A stretch of DNA of 36,161 nt from the IMG/VR virus record IMGVR_UViG_3300009161_005622, positions 1-36,161 of that record. One strand, given 5' to 3'. The translations under genes and the position numbers were made by a program. The notes beneath the pieces were generated by a model. That model was given only the letters and a program-made list of their open reading frames with translations, was not told the DNA's origin and did no database searches. Positions 14,938 through 23,835 of this stretch are shown here, in pieces. Source of the stretch: a virus. Every line of letters begins with the position of its first letter. The first letter of the stretch is position 1.

Positions 14938-16758
14938 TTATAATGTATTTACATTTTCATCAGTATAATCAAGTCTTGTCGTAATACCATCTTTTTTTTC
15001 TAAAAAGATTACCTCGCCCGTTGCAATATTAACGCTTTCTTTTCTATGCGAAATAATCATTACACATTCATTGTAATTTTGTACACGTTCATTTAGGATA
15101 TTTGTGATAATATCTACGCCTTTTTCATCTAAACTAGAATCAAACAATTCATCATAGATACTAATATTGTAAGAGACATTACCCTGTAGTCTCCTCATGT
15201 CCATAAAGGTAAATAGACAAGCAAAATCAATATTCTTACGTTCTGCTCCGCTAAAATTAAAATATGAACTAATTTTATTTTTATCATTAATAATCTCTTC
15301 CTCAAATAGCTCGTTAAAGTAGCAAGAGCAATTCGAGTCCATCTTTTTGAGGTATAGTGATATTTTACTGTTAAATAATTCAAGTATTTTATTGACAATA
15401 TAAGTCTTGACGCCTTCTTCAGATACAATATACTTGACAGTCTCGAGTAAATTTAAATTAGTTCGATATTTGTTTGTATTATTCCGAATACTGTCAATTT
15501 CTTTATTTAAATTTACTAAAAGGTCATCAAATTCTGTATTTGTATTGTTGATATTATTAATATCTTCTTTTAGCTGCAGTTGCCAGGTGTTTAATTGATT
15601 TATACGATTTTCAGTATTAACTTTCTCAGCATTTTCAATTTTAATCTGACTAATACGCTCTTGTAATTTATTTAAATGCGCTTTTATTTTAAGTTTCTGT
15701 GAGCGAGTAATTTCAATATCGCTATTTGAGCTAATAACTGCTTCCAAATACTTATTACGCTCTTCTATTAGAGATTGTTTTTCATTATTAATATGGTCTA
15801 TATCATGCTCTTTAATGCTTCGCAAGCATACGGGGCATTTATCCTTATTTGTTCCAATATTTTTAAGCTCTTTATCTTTTTGAGTAGCTAAAATATTATT
15901 ACTAAGCTTTACTTCATTTAATCGTTCAATTTTTTGATCGCATTTATTAATACCATCATCATATTTGGATAATTCCTTTATTACATCATTTAGATCTTGT
16001 TCGCAATGTTTAGTATTCTTTAGATTTAGTTCCTCTATTTCTTTTGCATTATTAATTTGCCGGTTTGTATAATCAGCAATTTTATCTTGCTGTGATTTAA
16101 TAGTTTTTTGTTTGCGTTCATCGAAAATATTATACGATTTAATTTGCTCCTCTAATTTAGTAAGCTCTATTTCGTAAACACGCTTTGCGGACGAATAATT
16201 ATCGCGAACCTTTAATAGCATTTCACTAAAAATTTCAAGATTAAAAATACCTTCAATGAATTTACGCTTTTCGATTTTTGATTTAGCCATAAACGGGGTA
16301 GTTCCGTTTAATGTCATTACTACACAGTTTTCGAAAATATTTGGTGTTGCAGATAAAATACTCGCAATGTCAGCTTCAGTGTTTTTTACTGTGTCCCTAG
16401 TCTCATCCTTGCCATTTTTATACAAATACAGTTTAGTTGGATTTAAAGTCCTTGTAACCGTATAAGAGTCAGTTGAACCTAATTCATTTACAGTAAAGTT
16501 TAAAATAACCTCACATGATTCATTGCTACAGTTATTAGTAATTAAATCCTTGCGAATATCTCGAATGGTTTTACCGAAAATAGCAAAGTAAATTGATTCT
16601 ACTACGCTCGTCTTACCAATACCATTGCGTCTATCGGGTTTATCTCTATTGATACCTGTAATAATATGTAGACCTGGTGTAAAATTAATTACTACTGGCT
16701 CATTACCAATAGATAAAAAATTACGTATACTAATATTGTTAAAATTTATTTTTTTCAT
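14938..16758 (-). CDS. 46: Recombination endonuclease subunit gp46 (SbcC/Rad50-like)
   Basis: 606 residues. Walker A NGIGKTSVVE lies near residue 45, long coiled coils flank a zinc hook CPVC (RNIG...DKCPVCLRSI, around 310), and a C-terminal SYFNFSGAERKNIDFA signature and Walker B-like IYDELFDSSLD complete the ABC ATPase. With gp47 it resects DNA ends to feed UvsX-dependent recombination and degrade host DNA. The ATG overlaps the gp47 stop (ATGA), so the pair is coupled. Length agrees with T4 gp46 (560). Confidence 0.95.
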   Translation of the reverse strand: MKKINFNNISIRNFLSIGNEPVVINFTPGLHIITGINRDKPDRRNGIGKTSVVESIYFAIFGKTIRDIRKDLITNNCSNESCEVILNFTVNELGSTDSYTVTRTLNPTKLYLYKNGKDETRDTVKNTEADIASILSATPNIFENCVVMTLNGTTPFMAKSKIEKRKFIEGIFNLEIFSEMLLKVRDNYSSAKRVYEIELTKLEEQIKSYNIFDERKQKTIKSQQDKIADYTNRQINNAKEIEELNLKNTKHCEQDLNDVIKELSKYDDGINKCDQKIERLNEVKLSNNILATQKDKELKNIGTNKDKCPVCLRSIKEHDIDHINNEKQSLIEERNKYLEAVISSNSDIEITRSQKLKIKAHLNKLQERISQIKIENAEKVNTENRINQLNTWQLQLKEDINNINNTNTEFDDLLVNLNKEIDSIRNNTNKYRTNLNLLETVKYIVSEEGVKTYIVNKILELFNSKISLYLKKMDSNCSCYFNELFEEEIINDKNKISSYFNFSGAERKNIDFACLFTFMDMRRLQGNVSYNISIYDELFDSSLDEKGVDIITNILNERVQNYNECVMIISHRKESVNIATGEVIFLEKKDGITTRLDYTDENVNTL

Positions 16759-17807
16759 TTACTTAATGATTTGTATAATTCAGTTGTGTGCTTAATAATC
16801 TCTGGTTTATTGTTAATGTCCATTAATTCGACGAATTCAATAATTGCTTGCTCAATATCAATACCCGATAAGTCTTTTCTCTCACAATTAATATTATAAT
16901 CACAATAATTACCTTCATACTCAATAACTATTGAAATTGGATTGTATTGTTTAATTTTAGTTACTAAAATATCAGTATCTTCAGTAGAGATACGCATATT
17001 AATTTTTAATTTAATAAAATTACCTTTAATACTACTTAATACATTTTCAGTTAGGGTAGTCTCTGCTACTAATTCTGATAAAATTAAGACATAATGCTTA
17101 GGCGAGATTGTATTCTCAATATATTCCGTATCTAAATTATCTGTATTTAAAATATAATAGCCTTTTGAGGTATTAGCATCTCCAAAATCCATTTGAAAGG
17201 GGTTACCTACGTATAGCACCCGGCCATCTGTAAATTTCCTATCATCTCTTAAATGAAAGTGACCCGTAATTACGAATTTTGTCTTACTTAAAAGGTCTTG
17301 AGCATTTTCCCCAGTATCACAAATGTAATATGCGCTATTTTTAAAATAATTAATAGCAAAATGCCCGAAAATTACGTCCGAATTTGGTATTTCATCCAAT
17401 TTTACACCCCAAGGCACACATGCAAATGTTTTATCGTGTGATTTAATTACTGTAATAGTGTCAATTACAGTAATATTGCTCCAATTTTTAAATTGCGAGA
17501 CGGAATTTATAGCGGAACTATCCTTTAAAAAGCAATCATGGTTACCAATAATGATTACTAGATTAAAATCCTTAAATTTATCAAGAAGTTTAGTACCAAC
17601 ATGTAAAGTACTAACAGATATATCAGATCTTACGTGAAAAAGATCTCCGCAGAACACTATATCTGTTATATTGCGGGATTTTAAATCTGAAATAAACCAA
17701 TCTGCCCAATCAAGTGAAATTGAATGCCAAAAAGAGCTGTTTTTGTGTACTCCTAAGTGGATATCTGAAAAAATTGCGACTTGTTTGCTGTTAAAAAAAT
17801 TCTGCAT
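16755..17807 (-). CDS. 47: Recombination endonuclease subunit gp47 (SbcD/Mre11-like)
   Basis: 350 residues (T4 339). The calcineurin-like phosphoesterase motifs are complete: FSDIHLG (14-20), FCGDLFHVR, IIGNHDCF, GHFAIN and TGHFHLR. It is the nuclease partner of gp46. An AGGAAT-N5-TATTAT element lies 7 nt before the ATG, inside the end of gp55, so it may be expressed independently of the upstream genes. Confidence 0.95.
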   Translation of the reverse strand: MQNFFNSKQVAIFSDIHLGVHKNSSFWHSISLDWADWFISDLKSRNITDIVFCGDLFHVRSDISVSTLHVGTKLLDKFKDFNLVIIIGNHDCFLKDSSAINSVSQFKNWSNITVIDTITVIKSHDKTFACVPWGVKLDEIPNSDVIFGHFAINYFKNSAYYICDTGENAQDLLSKTKFVITGHFHLRDDRKFTDGRVLYVGNPFQMDFGDANTSKGYYILNTDNLDTEYIENTISPKHYVLILSELVAETTLTENVLSSIKGNFIKLKINMRISTEDTDILVTKIKQYNPISIVIEYEGNYCDYNINCERKDLSGIDIEQAIIEFVELMDINNKPEIIKHTTELYKSLSK

Positions 17808-17814
17808 CTCTTCT

Positions 17815-17832
17815 ATAATAAAGAGATTCCTT
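17815..17832 (-). promoter_or_regulatory. AGGAAA-class promoter of gp47
   Basis: Minus strand: AAGGAAT, 5 nt, TATTAT, 7 nt, ATG 17807. It is mostly in the 23-nt gap after gp55. Confidence 0.55.
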
Positions 17833-18316
17833 ACACATCATCAGAATTTTCACTATAATCGTTATTTATTGGCTTAATATAGATATTTGAATTGCCAGAT
17901 GTTATGTACTCTTCATATTTACTTTCGCGGAACCTTGTTAATGTGTCGTGATGCTTTTTTTCTTTTTTAATTCGATTTATGAATGCATTAATAGCAATCG
18001 TAGTAAAATAACTAAAAGGATTTGACCCATTTAGCATATCATACTTTTTACGAATTAATGCACTGTACATTTTTACTATTGCATCACCAATCATTTCATC
18101 TTTATACGAATAGTTAATGAATGATGGATAATAGCTTAATCTGTTAGCAATTTTATTTAAACAATCACCCAAATAGTTTTCACCTTTACCGGTATCATAA
18201 TAATTTCGAATTGCATCTTTAAATTCTTCCGGTTTGACATAAAATTCAGTAATTTTTATTTTTTTGACTTTAGGTATACCATCAATATCTGGTTCTTTTA
18301 TTGCTTTCTTTTTCAT
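17831..18316 (-). CDS. 55: Late-transcription sigma factor gp55
   Basis: 161 residues (T4 gp55 185). The central part, LNKIANRLSYYPSFINYSYKDEMIGDAIVKMYSALIRKKYD followed by NPFSYFTTIAINAFINRIKKEKK, is the sigma region 2-like core that in T4 binds RNA polymerase and reads TATAAATA. The C-terminus is acidic; in T4 the gp55 tail contacts the sliding clamp. It explains the late boxes found upstream of many genes in this window. It lies between UvsW and gp47, as 55 is near 46-47 in T4. Confidence 0.92.
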   Translation of the reverse strand: MKKKAIKEPDIDGIPKVKKIKITEFYVKPEEFKDAIRNYYDTGKGENYLGDCLNKIANRLSYYPSFINYSYKDEMIGDAIVKMYSALIRKKYDMLNGSNPFSYFTTIAINAFINRIKKEKKHHDTLTRFRESKYEEYITSGNSNIYIKPINNDYSENSDDV

Positions 18317-18343
18317 TTATTATAATGTGGCATCGATTTGCTA

Positions 18344-19780
18344 TTACTCAACTGAAGATTGTAAATTATGATTAGTATACTTAATTTTTTCTTTGTCGTA
18401 TATTTTTATGCGCTGGTCACTGTGTTGTTTTCCATATTTTAAATTATCAGAAATGTCTATAATTTGAAGATTAACTTTATTTTCATGCAATCGTAGACCG
18501 CGTCCAATAGATTGTACAGTTCTAATAAAAGATTTACCGCCAGCTGCAAATATAATCATATGAATGTTTTTTATGTTAACTCCTGTCGAAAATATAGCAC
18601 TAATAGCTATACAAACTATATTTTGCTGCAACTCCATTAGGTTTTTTATTTTTTCGCGCTCCTCAACATCAACTTCACCGCGAATAAAATAAATACTCTT
18701 ACTTTTATTCAAGTTGTCTGTTAATAATTGAAATAATTTTTCACCGTGGTCAATATGATTAACCAATATAAGAATATTTTGATTAAAATTATTACAAATT
18801 GACTTAATTACGTTATTTCTATAACAACTATTCTTTAAAAAATCTAACTCTGTAAGGTAATTTGCAGTTGTTGATCCGGACTTAACATAAACAGGCTTAG
18901 TATTATATTGTATATTAAATACCTTGACTTTAACATCCGATAAAAATCCGCCCTCTCTTAATTCATAGGATGACATATCAATTAATACTGGACCTATCTT
19001 ACCAAGTATATTCCATTTATCGATAAGAGACTCTGGCAAAGTTCCCGTAAATCCAAATTTATAATTAGTTTTAATTTTGCTAATTATTTTGCTTAATTTT
19101 GTAGAAGAGCCGCATTTATGTGCTTCATCTACAATAACTGCATCTACATATTGAATCCACTCATTGTCTTCAAATTTACTCTGCAAATTAGATGAATTAA
19201 CTATACAGACATTTGTTTCTTGATCGAGAGCTGTTGAGCCTGTCCATATTGAGTGCGTAAAGTTGACACCATAATTAATAAAGTCATTATTTGTCTGTGT
19301 TGTTAATCCTAAATCAGGCACAATTACTAATATGCGCAATAATTTATTTGCTGCATAAAATGTTTCAATTAAAGAAGCAATTACGAGAGTTTTGCCTGCT
19401 CCTGTTCCTAATTTTACAATTCCTCTACCATTGCGTACACATTGGGTAATTGCATCAGTCTGATAATCACGTAGCTCTATATTCAACTTAGTTCTCGATA
19501 ACAAAGACAGTGGAGGACGATATGCTGAGACAAAGGACTCGGTTTTGTCTATTAATATTGCTTCAGGCAGACTATTAATATACAATTCAATTTCGCCTGC
19601 TAACCCAACATTAAACTGACCAGTAGGTGTAATAGCATATAAACGCTTAGGAATATAACTATACCCTCTAGTAAATTTCGCAGCTGGGTTTGGTACACTA
19701 AAGTGTTCTCTAATTTTGCTAAACTCATCTCCAAAAATTATACCCTTCCCTTTTTTATTATCGTAGTTAAACGTTATCAT
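18344..19780 (-). CDS. uvsW: UvsW helicase (superfamily 2)
   Basis: 478 residues (T4 503). An N-terminal ~100-residue domain is followed by the helicase core: LRDYQTDAI Q-motif region, Walker A GTGAGKT, VIVDEAHKCG (DEAH box), GFTGTLPES, and the C-terminal ILVNHIDHGEKL and SIGRGLRLHE arginine-finger motif. It remodels branched DNA and D-loops, and in T4 shuts off origin initiation late. The gene starts directly after uvsY, an adjacency also seen in T4. Confidence 0.93.
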   Translation of the reverse strand: MITFNYDNKKGKGIIFGDEFSKIREHFSVPNPAAKFTRGYSYIPKRLYAITPTGQFNVGLAGEIELYINSLPEAILIDKTESFVSAYRPPLSLLSRTKLNIELRDYQTDAITQCVRNGRGIVKLGTGAGKTLVIASLIETFYAANKLLRILVIVPDLGLTTQTNNDFINYGVNFTHSIWTGSTALDQETNVCIVNSSNLQSKFEDNEWIQYVDAVIVDEAHKCGSSTKLSKIISKIKTNYKFGFTGTLPESLIDKWNILGKIGPVLIDMSSYELREGGFLSDVKVKVFNIQYNTKPVYVKSGSTTANYLTELDFLKNSCYRNNVIKSICNNFNQNILILVNHIDHGEKLFQLLTDNLNKSKSIYFIRGEVDVEEREKIKNLMELQQNIVCIAISAIFSTGVNIKNIHMIIFAAGGKSFIRTVQSIGRGLRLHENKVNLQIIDISDNLKYGKQHSDQRIKIYDKEKIKYTNHNLQSSVE

Positions 19781-19781
19781 A

Positions 19782-20177
19782 TTAATTGTTTTCTACTTTA
19801 ATAATTTCTATAATGTTGCGAATATCAAATGTTAGAGATGAAAAGACCTTTTCAGTTTTTTCTAAAAATTCAATTAATATTTCATTCTCTTTAATTTTAA
19901 AATTTAAGCGTTCAATCTCATCAGTCTTATCTACAGTTTTTTCTAGTGCAGCAAAGCTTAAAGTTACTGGGCTATTTTCGGATACTCTTTCAATTAAGGT
20001 TTTGCGAGTAGTATTTTTCTCATTTTTAAGATTATTTAACTCAACTTTGTGATTTATTAATCGCGAAATCCAGAAATGCTTTTTACCAGGTGCATTCATT
20101 TGAACTTCTTTAACATTAAATTCATCAATTTTTAAATCTTGCTCAATTTCTTTAATATATTTTTGTAGCAATTCCAT
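19782..20177 (-). CDS. uvsY: UvsY recombination mediator
   Basis: 131 residues (T4 UvsY 137), strongly helical and charged. An N-terminal EIEQDLKIDEFNVKEVQMNAPGKKHFWISRLINHKVEL segment and a C-terminal helix ending FSSLTFDIRNIIEIIK follow the UvsY plan. Direct adjacency to uvsW is the strongest support. UvsY loads UvsX on gp32-covered ssDNA. Its start is 106 bp from the divergent late gene at 20284. Confidence 0.82.
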   Translation of the reverse strand: MELLQKYIKEIEQDLKIDEFNVKEVQMNAPGKKHFWISRLINHKVELNNLKNEKNTTRKTLIERVSENSPVTLSFAALEKTVDKTDEIERLNFKIKENEILIEFLEKTEKVFSSLTFDIRNIIEIIKVENN

Positions 20178-20265
20178 GATAAGACGATTATAGCTACTTT
20201 TTTAGGTAAATCCACCTTTTACAGTTGATTAACTTACTATACAATACAATCTAATTGATGTGTTG

Positions 20266-20273
20266 TATAAATA
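20266..20273 (+). promoter_or_regulatory. T4-type late promoter TATAAATA
   Basis: A perfect box 10 nt before ATG 20284; the predicted leader is about 5 nt. Confidence 0.8.
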
Positions 20274-20283
20274 ATTAATAATA

Positions 20284-20499
20284 ATGATTAAGACATTTAA
20301 AAATTTTTTTATTGAAGACTCTACTGTTGGCGGAGGTAGCTTAGGAGCAGCAGCTGCAATTGGACACGGGGGTGATGTACCAAATACAGATTTTTATGCT
20401 AAAGGTGATAGTAGACTACCTAAAGTACTTGGCAAAAAACGCAAAGGTAAGCGCAAAGGTAAAACACCAATGCAACGACGCAGTTTTATTAAAATGTAA
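20284..20499 (+). CDS. Small basic late protein with capsid-targeting-like N-terminus
   Basis: 71 residues: MIKTFKNFFIEDS resembles the T4 capsid-targeting peptide (MKTYQEFIAE). Then comes a Gly/Ala-rich stretch (GGGSLGAAAAIGHGG) and a highly basic segment KKRKGKRKGK. Size, charge and late promoter fit a DNA-binding internal head protein. The function is inferred; the short peptide and basic tail are directly visible. The next gene starts 2 nt after its stop. Confidence 0.75.
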   Translation: MIKTFKNFFIEDSTVGGGSLGAAAAIGHGGDVPNTDFYAKGDSRLPKVLGKKRKGKRKGKTPMQRRSFIKM

Positions 20500-20501
20500 T
20501 T

Positions 20502-20909
20502 ATGGATTTAGGACACTGGCAAACACTACAACCAATACCAGTTGAGCCATTTGGATTTGTTTATTTAATTACCAATAATGCTAATGGTAAAATGTATGTT
20601 GGTAAAAAATTAATGACTTGCGTACATAAAAAGCAACCTCTCAAAGGTAAAAAAAATAAAAGACATAGTATAAAAGAGACAAACTGGAAAGAGTATACTG
20701 GGAGTAGCAATGACTTAAATGAAGACATAATAAAGTATACGAAATCTCAATTTACATTTGACATTTTAAGGTTTTGTGCATGCAAGTGGGAAATGAGCTA
20801 CTACGAGGCTGTTGAGCAAATAAACAGGCAAGTACTATTAAGTGAACAATATTATAATGGTATATTAAATTTGCGAATAGGTAAAAAACCTAAAAATGTT
20901 ATAATTTAG
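20502..20909 (+). CDS. GIY-YIG-like endonuclease
   Basis: 135 residues. FGFVYLITNNANGKMYVGKK (18-37) is the GIY-YIG catalytic strand pair, WKEYTGSS follows at a typical distance, and the downstream FDILRF and EAVEQINRQVLLSEQYYN helix with the conserved Glu completes the fold. Small GIY-YIG nucleases in T4-like phages are often mobile (Seg type) or repair-like. No separate DNA-binding domain is seen. It is co-transcribed with the small basic late gene. Confidence 0.8.
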   Translation: MDLGHWQTLQPIPVEPFGFVYLITNNANGKMYVGKKLMTCVHKKQPLKGKKNKRHSIKETNWKEYTGSSNDLNEDIIKYTKSQFTFDILRFCACKWEMSYYEAVEQINRQVLLSEQYYNGILNLRIGKKPKNVII

Positions 20910-20959
20910 TAGTTGACTTTAAAATTTTATTAGCTACAATTGTTTTGAGGGAGGAAAAA

Positions 20960-21454
20960 ATGATAAAGACAGAATTTACTGATTATAATATTAATATAGT
21001 TTGTTTTAATATTTTATATAAACAAAAAATTGAAAAGGATATATTGGATTACTTTAGAATGTATAACTTAAAATCTACAATAAATAGTTCCGACAATAAA
21101 TCAATTATAGCACATTGTATAATTTCAAACATACTTGATAATTATACAAAATTACCCGCGAATTTAAGGAATGTATTAATTATTGAAGAAAATATAAATT
21201 TTGACGTATTGTGCGAAACATTTAAAGCTACACAAGCAGAGATTTATAATTTATTTTCTGCAATTATAAAAAAAATCCCAATATATTATATTTTCGCAAG
21301 TAAACAAGATAATAACTTATTATTCAAAATTAAACGTATACTTGAAAAAAATAGAAAATTAGCAAGATTGAAAAAGTTTGTGGATCAATATTCATTAAAA
21401 ATTTTAAAGAGTAAATTTAATTACATAAAAAGTACCTGCATTCATTTAAAATGA
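20960..21454 (+). CDS. Protein of unknown function with a strong Shine-Dalgarno
   Basis: 164 residues from ATG 20960. GGGAGG 5 nt upstream decides this start and is one of few good ribosome-binding sites in the window. The protein is very rich in Ile, Asn and Lys, likely all helical, with a basic C-terminal third (RILEKNRKLARLKKFVDQ). The gene is more AT-rich than its neighbours and lies between two nuclease genes. Its stop overlaps the HNH gene by 4 nt, so it could be part of a mobile nuclease cassette. Function not recognised. Confidence 0.65.
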   Translation: MIKTEFTDYNINIVCFNILYKQKIEKDILDYFRMYNLKSTINSSDNKSIIAHCIISNILDNYTKLPANLRNVLIIEENINFDVLCETFKATQAEIYNLFSAIIKKIPIYYIFASKQDNNLLFKIKRILEKNRKLARLKKFVDQYSLKILKSKFNYIKSTCIHLK

Positions 21455-21738
21455 GTAAGTACTTAAAGCGATTTTTTAACTCTACTGGACATGCTGTATG
21501 CGAAATTTGTGGAGAAAATCAAATATTAAATCAACATCACATCAATGGACGTAAAATTAAAAATGCTAATCACCCTACAAATATTGCGAATTTATGTAGT
21601 AACTGTCATGTTAAGGTACATCATGGTATTTATATTTGCGAGAAACGCGCCCTTACAACAGAAGGGTATAAGTTAATTTGGCATTATAGTAAAAAAGAAT
21701 CAATTACTGGTGACAATGGTTGCGTACATTTAGTATAA
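21451..21738 (+). CDS. HNH endonuclease-like protein
   Basis: 95 residues. CEICG (17-21), HHINGRK (31-37), the N..NLCSNCHVKVHHG block and paired Cys-x2-Cys motifs form a complete HNH/zinc unit. Such small proteins nick DNA and often spread as free-standing homing nucleases. It is coupled by ATGA overlap to the preceding gene. The late box for the next gene overlaps its stop region. Confidence 0.82.
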   Translation: MSKYLKRFFNSTGHAVCEICGENQILNQHHINGRKIKNANHPTNIANLCSNCHVKVHHGIYICEKRALTTEGYKLIWHYSKKESITGDNGCVHLV

Positions 21739-21741
21739 ATA
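21734..21741 (+). promoter_or_regulatory. T4-type late promoter TATAAATA
   Basis: A perfect box overlapping the HNH stop codon, 16 nt before ATG 21758; the predicted leader is about 11 nt. Confidence 0.78.
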
Positions 21742-21757
21742 ATATTACAATTAAATT

Positions 21758-22789
21758 ATGAAATTTAACCAAACATTAACAAGAATAGCAGAGGCAATGA
21801 TTTCACCAGCTGCTACAACAGGGGTTGTTGCTCCTCCCGCAAAGGTACTTGCTCCTAAGCCAACCGGTGTTTCATCAGTTGCACCTGCTCCAGCTCCTGT
21901 TGATAATACTGCAAAAATTACTGAGTTGCAGGCCGCAGTTAATAATTTGCCCGACACTCACCCCGACAAACCTGGATTTTTAAATCAAATAAAAGAGCTA
22001 CAGCAAACAGATAAAATAAAACAAATGCTTGCTAGTCTACAAACACCTAAGCTAGAAAAAACATTAACACCCTTTTATAATATACTCGGCAAAGCATATG
22101 AAGCTCTTAATGAAGCTGGTCCCGATGACCCTGCTTTTGCTCAACCTCCCGGAGCACCACCAGATGCAGCAATGCCGCAACCTAATGCGGGTCAACCCGA
22201 TGCAGCTCAGGCTCCACAGACCCCACCACCTACTCCTGAAGAAGTTGACAAATCAGGTAAGACTGAAGAGCTTGAAAATGACTCAAATAAAATTGCATTA
22301 GTTGGTATTATTACTAGAATATTAGCCGAGTTATTAAAGCACCAAAATGAAGTTATTGTTAATAGCTCATCTGAGGTAGAAGAAAAAAAATCAGCTAAAT
22401 TTAGAGCAAAAGAACTTACTAAATTAATTAACACTACTACATCCGAAAATTTAGCTACATCAAAATTAAATGATTTAATAACACATATTCAAGAACAATT
22501 TTACGTAATTTATCCAACCGGGCAGACAAGTAGAGATGCAAATAATGGTGAGCAAACAAATAAAAGTGAATTAGTTAATATTATAATTGGAATATTAAAT
22601 GAGCTGTTAAAGCATCAAAATGAAGTTGTTACAAATAAAGCGGCTAATATGCCCGATAAATCTTCTGCGGGTAGACGCTCTGAATCACTAAAACGGTTAA
22701 TTGATTATATAGCATCCGACAGTTCTGACTTAAATAAATTATTACAATATATTCAGTCACAATTCAATCAAATTTACCCCGTGACTTAA
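21758..22789 (+). CDS. Late protein with capsid-targeting-like N-terminus and a tandem helical repeat
   Basis: 343 residues. MKFNQTLTRIAEA ends in an I-A-E/A site like those cut by T4 gp21. Two Ala/Pro-rich linkers (about 20-50 and 120-165) enclose a helical part. The C-terminal ~170 residues are two copies of one domain: the first contains ILAELLKHQNEVIVN and HIQEQFYVIYP, the second ILNELLKHQNEVVTN and YIQSQFNQIYP. No enzymatic motif is seen. The late promoter and targeting-like peptide suggest an internal head protein, but a structural protein elsewhere is possible. Confidence 0.75.
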   Translation: MKFNQTLTRIAEAMISPAATTGVVAPPAKVLAPKPTGVSSVAPAPAPVDNTAKITELQAAVNNLPDTHPDKPGFLNQIKELQQTDKIKQMLASLQTPKLEKTLTPFYNILGKAYEALNEAGPDDPAFAQPPGAPPDAAMPQPNAGQPDAAQAPQTPPPTPEEVDKSGKTEELENDSNKIALVGIITRILAELLKHQNEVIVNSSSEVEEKKSAKFRAKELTKLINTTTSENLATSKLNDLITHIQEQFYVIYPTGQTSRDANNGEQTNKSELVNIIIGILNELLKHQNEVVTNKAANMPDKSSAGRRSESLKRLIDYIASDSSDLNKLLQYIQSQFNQIYPVT

Positions 22790-22795
22790 TAAATA
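22788..22795 (+). promoter_or_regulatory. Late promoter variant AATAAATA
   Basis: AATAAATA overlapping the stop of the previous gene, 7 nt before ATG 22803. Confidence 0.55.
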
Positions 22796-22802
22796 TACAT
22801 AT

Positions 22803-23414
22803 ATGAAAAATGATTTCGATAATTTAATCTTAAGCTATTTAAGTATTTATAATGAGTCCAGCTATTACAATGCACCAGAAACTTGCCCAACATGCGAATC
22901 TGATATATATGATGGTGAATGTGTCAACTGCGGACACAGCATGGATAATGAATCAGAAAATAGTGAGTCTAGTGATTATATTTCTAAACGCTATACACCT
23001 GAATGGATGGCTCATCATGGTAATCCACGCTCTTTGGGACCTAGGCCTGAGGGGCCGACGCCTGTAGAGGCTTGGGAGAGAAGTCCAGGTGGACAACGTG
23101 AAGAAACTGAAAGACGTAAATATCTTGCTATGTCAGATGATGAGGCAAGGGCTTATTTAAAACAAAAGTCTAGTGAAGATAATGAATCAGAATATGGGGA
23201 TCACTATCACAATGATGCTGATAGCCCAAGAAATAACTACGGACATTCGTTTAAAGATGGTGACTATCCCGATGATGTTGATTATAAAGATGATGACTTT
23301 AATAATAGTGAAGACTGTCCAGAGTGCGGGGAGGAGGGTTGTGTAGATAAAAACGGCTATTGTCATCACTGTAATCTAGAAGACGAAGAACCGGAATCAG
23401 GCAGAGAATATTAA
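22803..23414 (+). CDS. Acidic late protein with zinc-ribbon motifs at both ends
   Basis: 203 residues. After MKNDFDNLILSYLSIYNES (possibly another head-targeting peptide), CPTCESDIYDGECVNCG forms one zinc ribbon (about 28-44) and CPECGEEGCVDKNGYCHHC a second near the C-terminus (about 175-193). The middle is very acidic and Ser/Asp/Asn rich except for a Pro/Arg patch (WMAHHGNPRSLGPRPEGPTP). Function unknown. The next frame begins exactly at its stop codon. Confidence 0.7.
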   Translation: MKNDFDNLILSYLSIYNESSYYNAPETCPTCESDIYDGECVNCGHSMDNESENSESSDYISKRYTPEWMAHHGNPRSLGPRPEGPTPVEAWERSPGGQREETERRKYLAMSDDEARAYLKQKSSEDNESEYGDHYHNDADSPRNNYGHSFKDGDYPDDVDYKDDDFNNSEDCPECGEEGCVDKNGYCHHCNLEDEEPESGREY

Positions 23415-23811
23415 TAAGTTTAATTTATTTTTTGCAGAGAAAGCTACAATTTTTAATGTTAGAGAGAAAATTTACATTAAAAATATAGGAACTGTGCAGG
23501 CTATTATAGATAGTGGTAATACTGCATACAATGTAATTCATGGCACAGATATTAAAGTAAGTGATAATATTGTAAGTTTTACTACTGCAGGTAATAAGTC
23601 TGTGCGATTCAAATTAGCAGGTAAAATACAAATTAATGTTGGTGCAGGTCATATTGAAGATAGACCTCTAATAAAGCTAGATTTTAAATTACATGGAAAA
23701 GTGTATAAAAATATTACCTTTTCAGTGGGAGATAGAGAGCATGATCCTGAAAAATGCTTATTGGGAATGCAGTTTCTAAAAAAATTGAGTAACAGTTATA
23801 TTAAGATATAA
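23410..23811 (+). CDS. Retropepsin-like aspartic protease-type protein, unusual start
   Basis: AIIDSGNTAYNVIHG carries the DSG active-site motif, and GHIEDRPLIKLDF and REHDPEKCLLGMQFL match the RimB/ATP-dependent zinc protease-like retropepsin family. The first standard start is GTG 23494, only three codons before the DSG motif, which would cut the domain's first strands. The open frame continues upstream to 23380 and encodes KFNLFFAEKATIFNVREKIYIKNIGTVQ, which looks like real N-terminal protein. There is no ATG, GTG or TTG in it. ATT 23410, overlapping the previous stop, is my best guess by re-initiation; a frameshift from the zinc-ribbon gene is the alternative. A maturation protease role is possible. 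Confidence 0.68.
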   Translation: MNKFNLFFAEKATIFNVREKIYIKNIGTVQAIIDSGNTAYNVIHGTDIKVSDNIVSFTTAGNKSVRFKLAGKIQINVGAGHIEDRPLIKLDFKLHGKVYKNITFSVGDREHDPEKCLLGMQFLKKLSNSYIKI

Positions 23812-23835
23812 TCTGCCCTGGGTAGATTATTTTTT
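23808..23835. terminator. Bidirectional terminator between convergent genes
   Basis: A 9-bp stem (ATAATCTGC pairing with GTAGATTAT, one G-U) around a 5-nt loop, followed by six T. It contains the stop codons of both the protease-like gene and folE. Confidence 0.65.
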
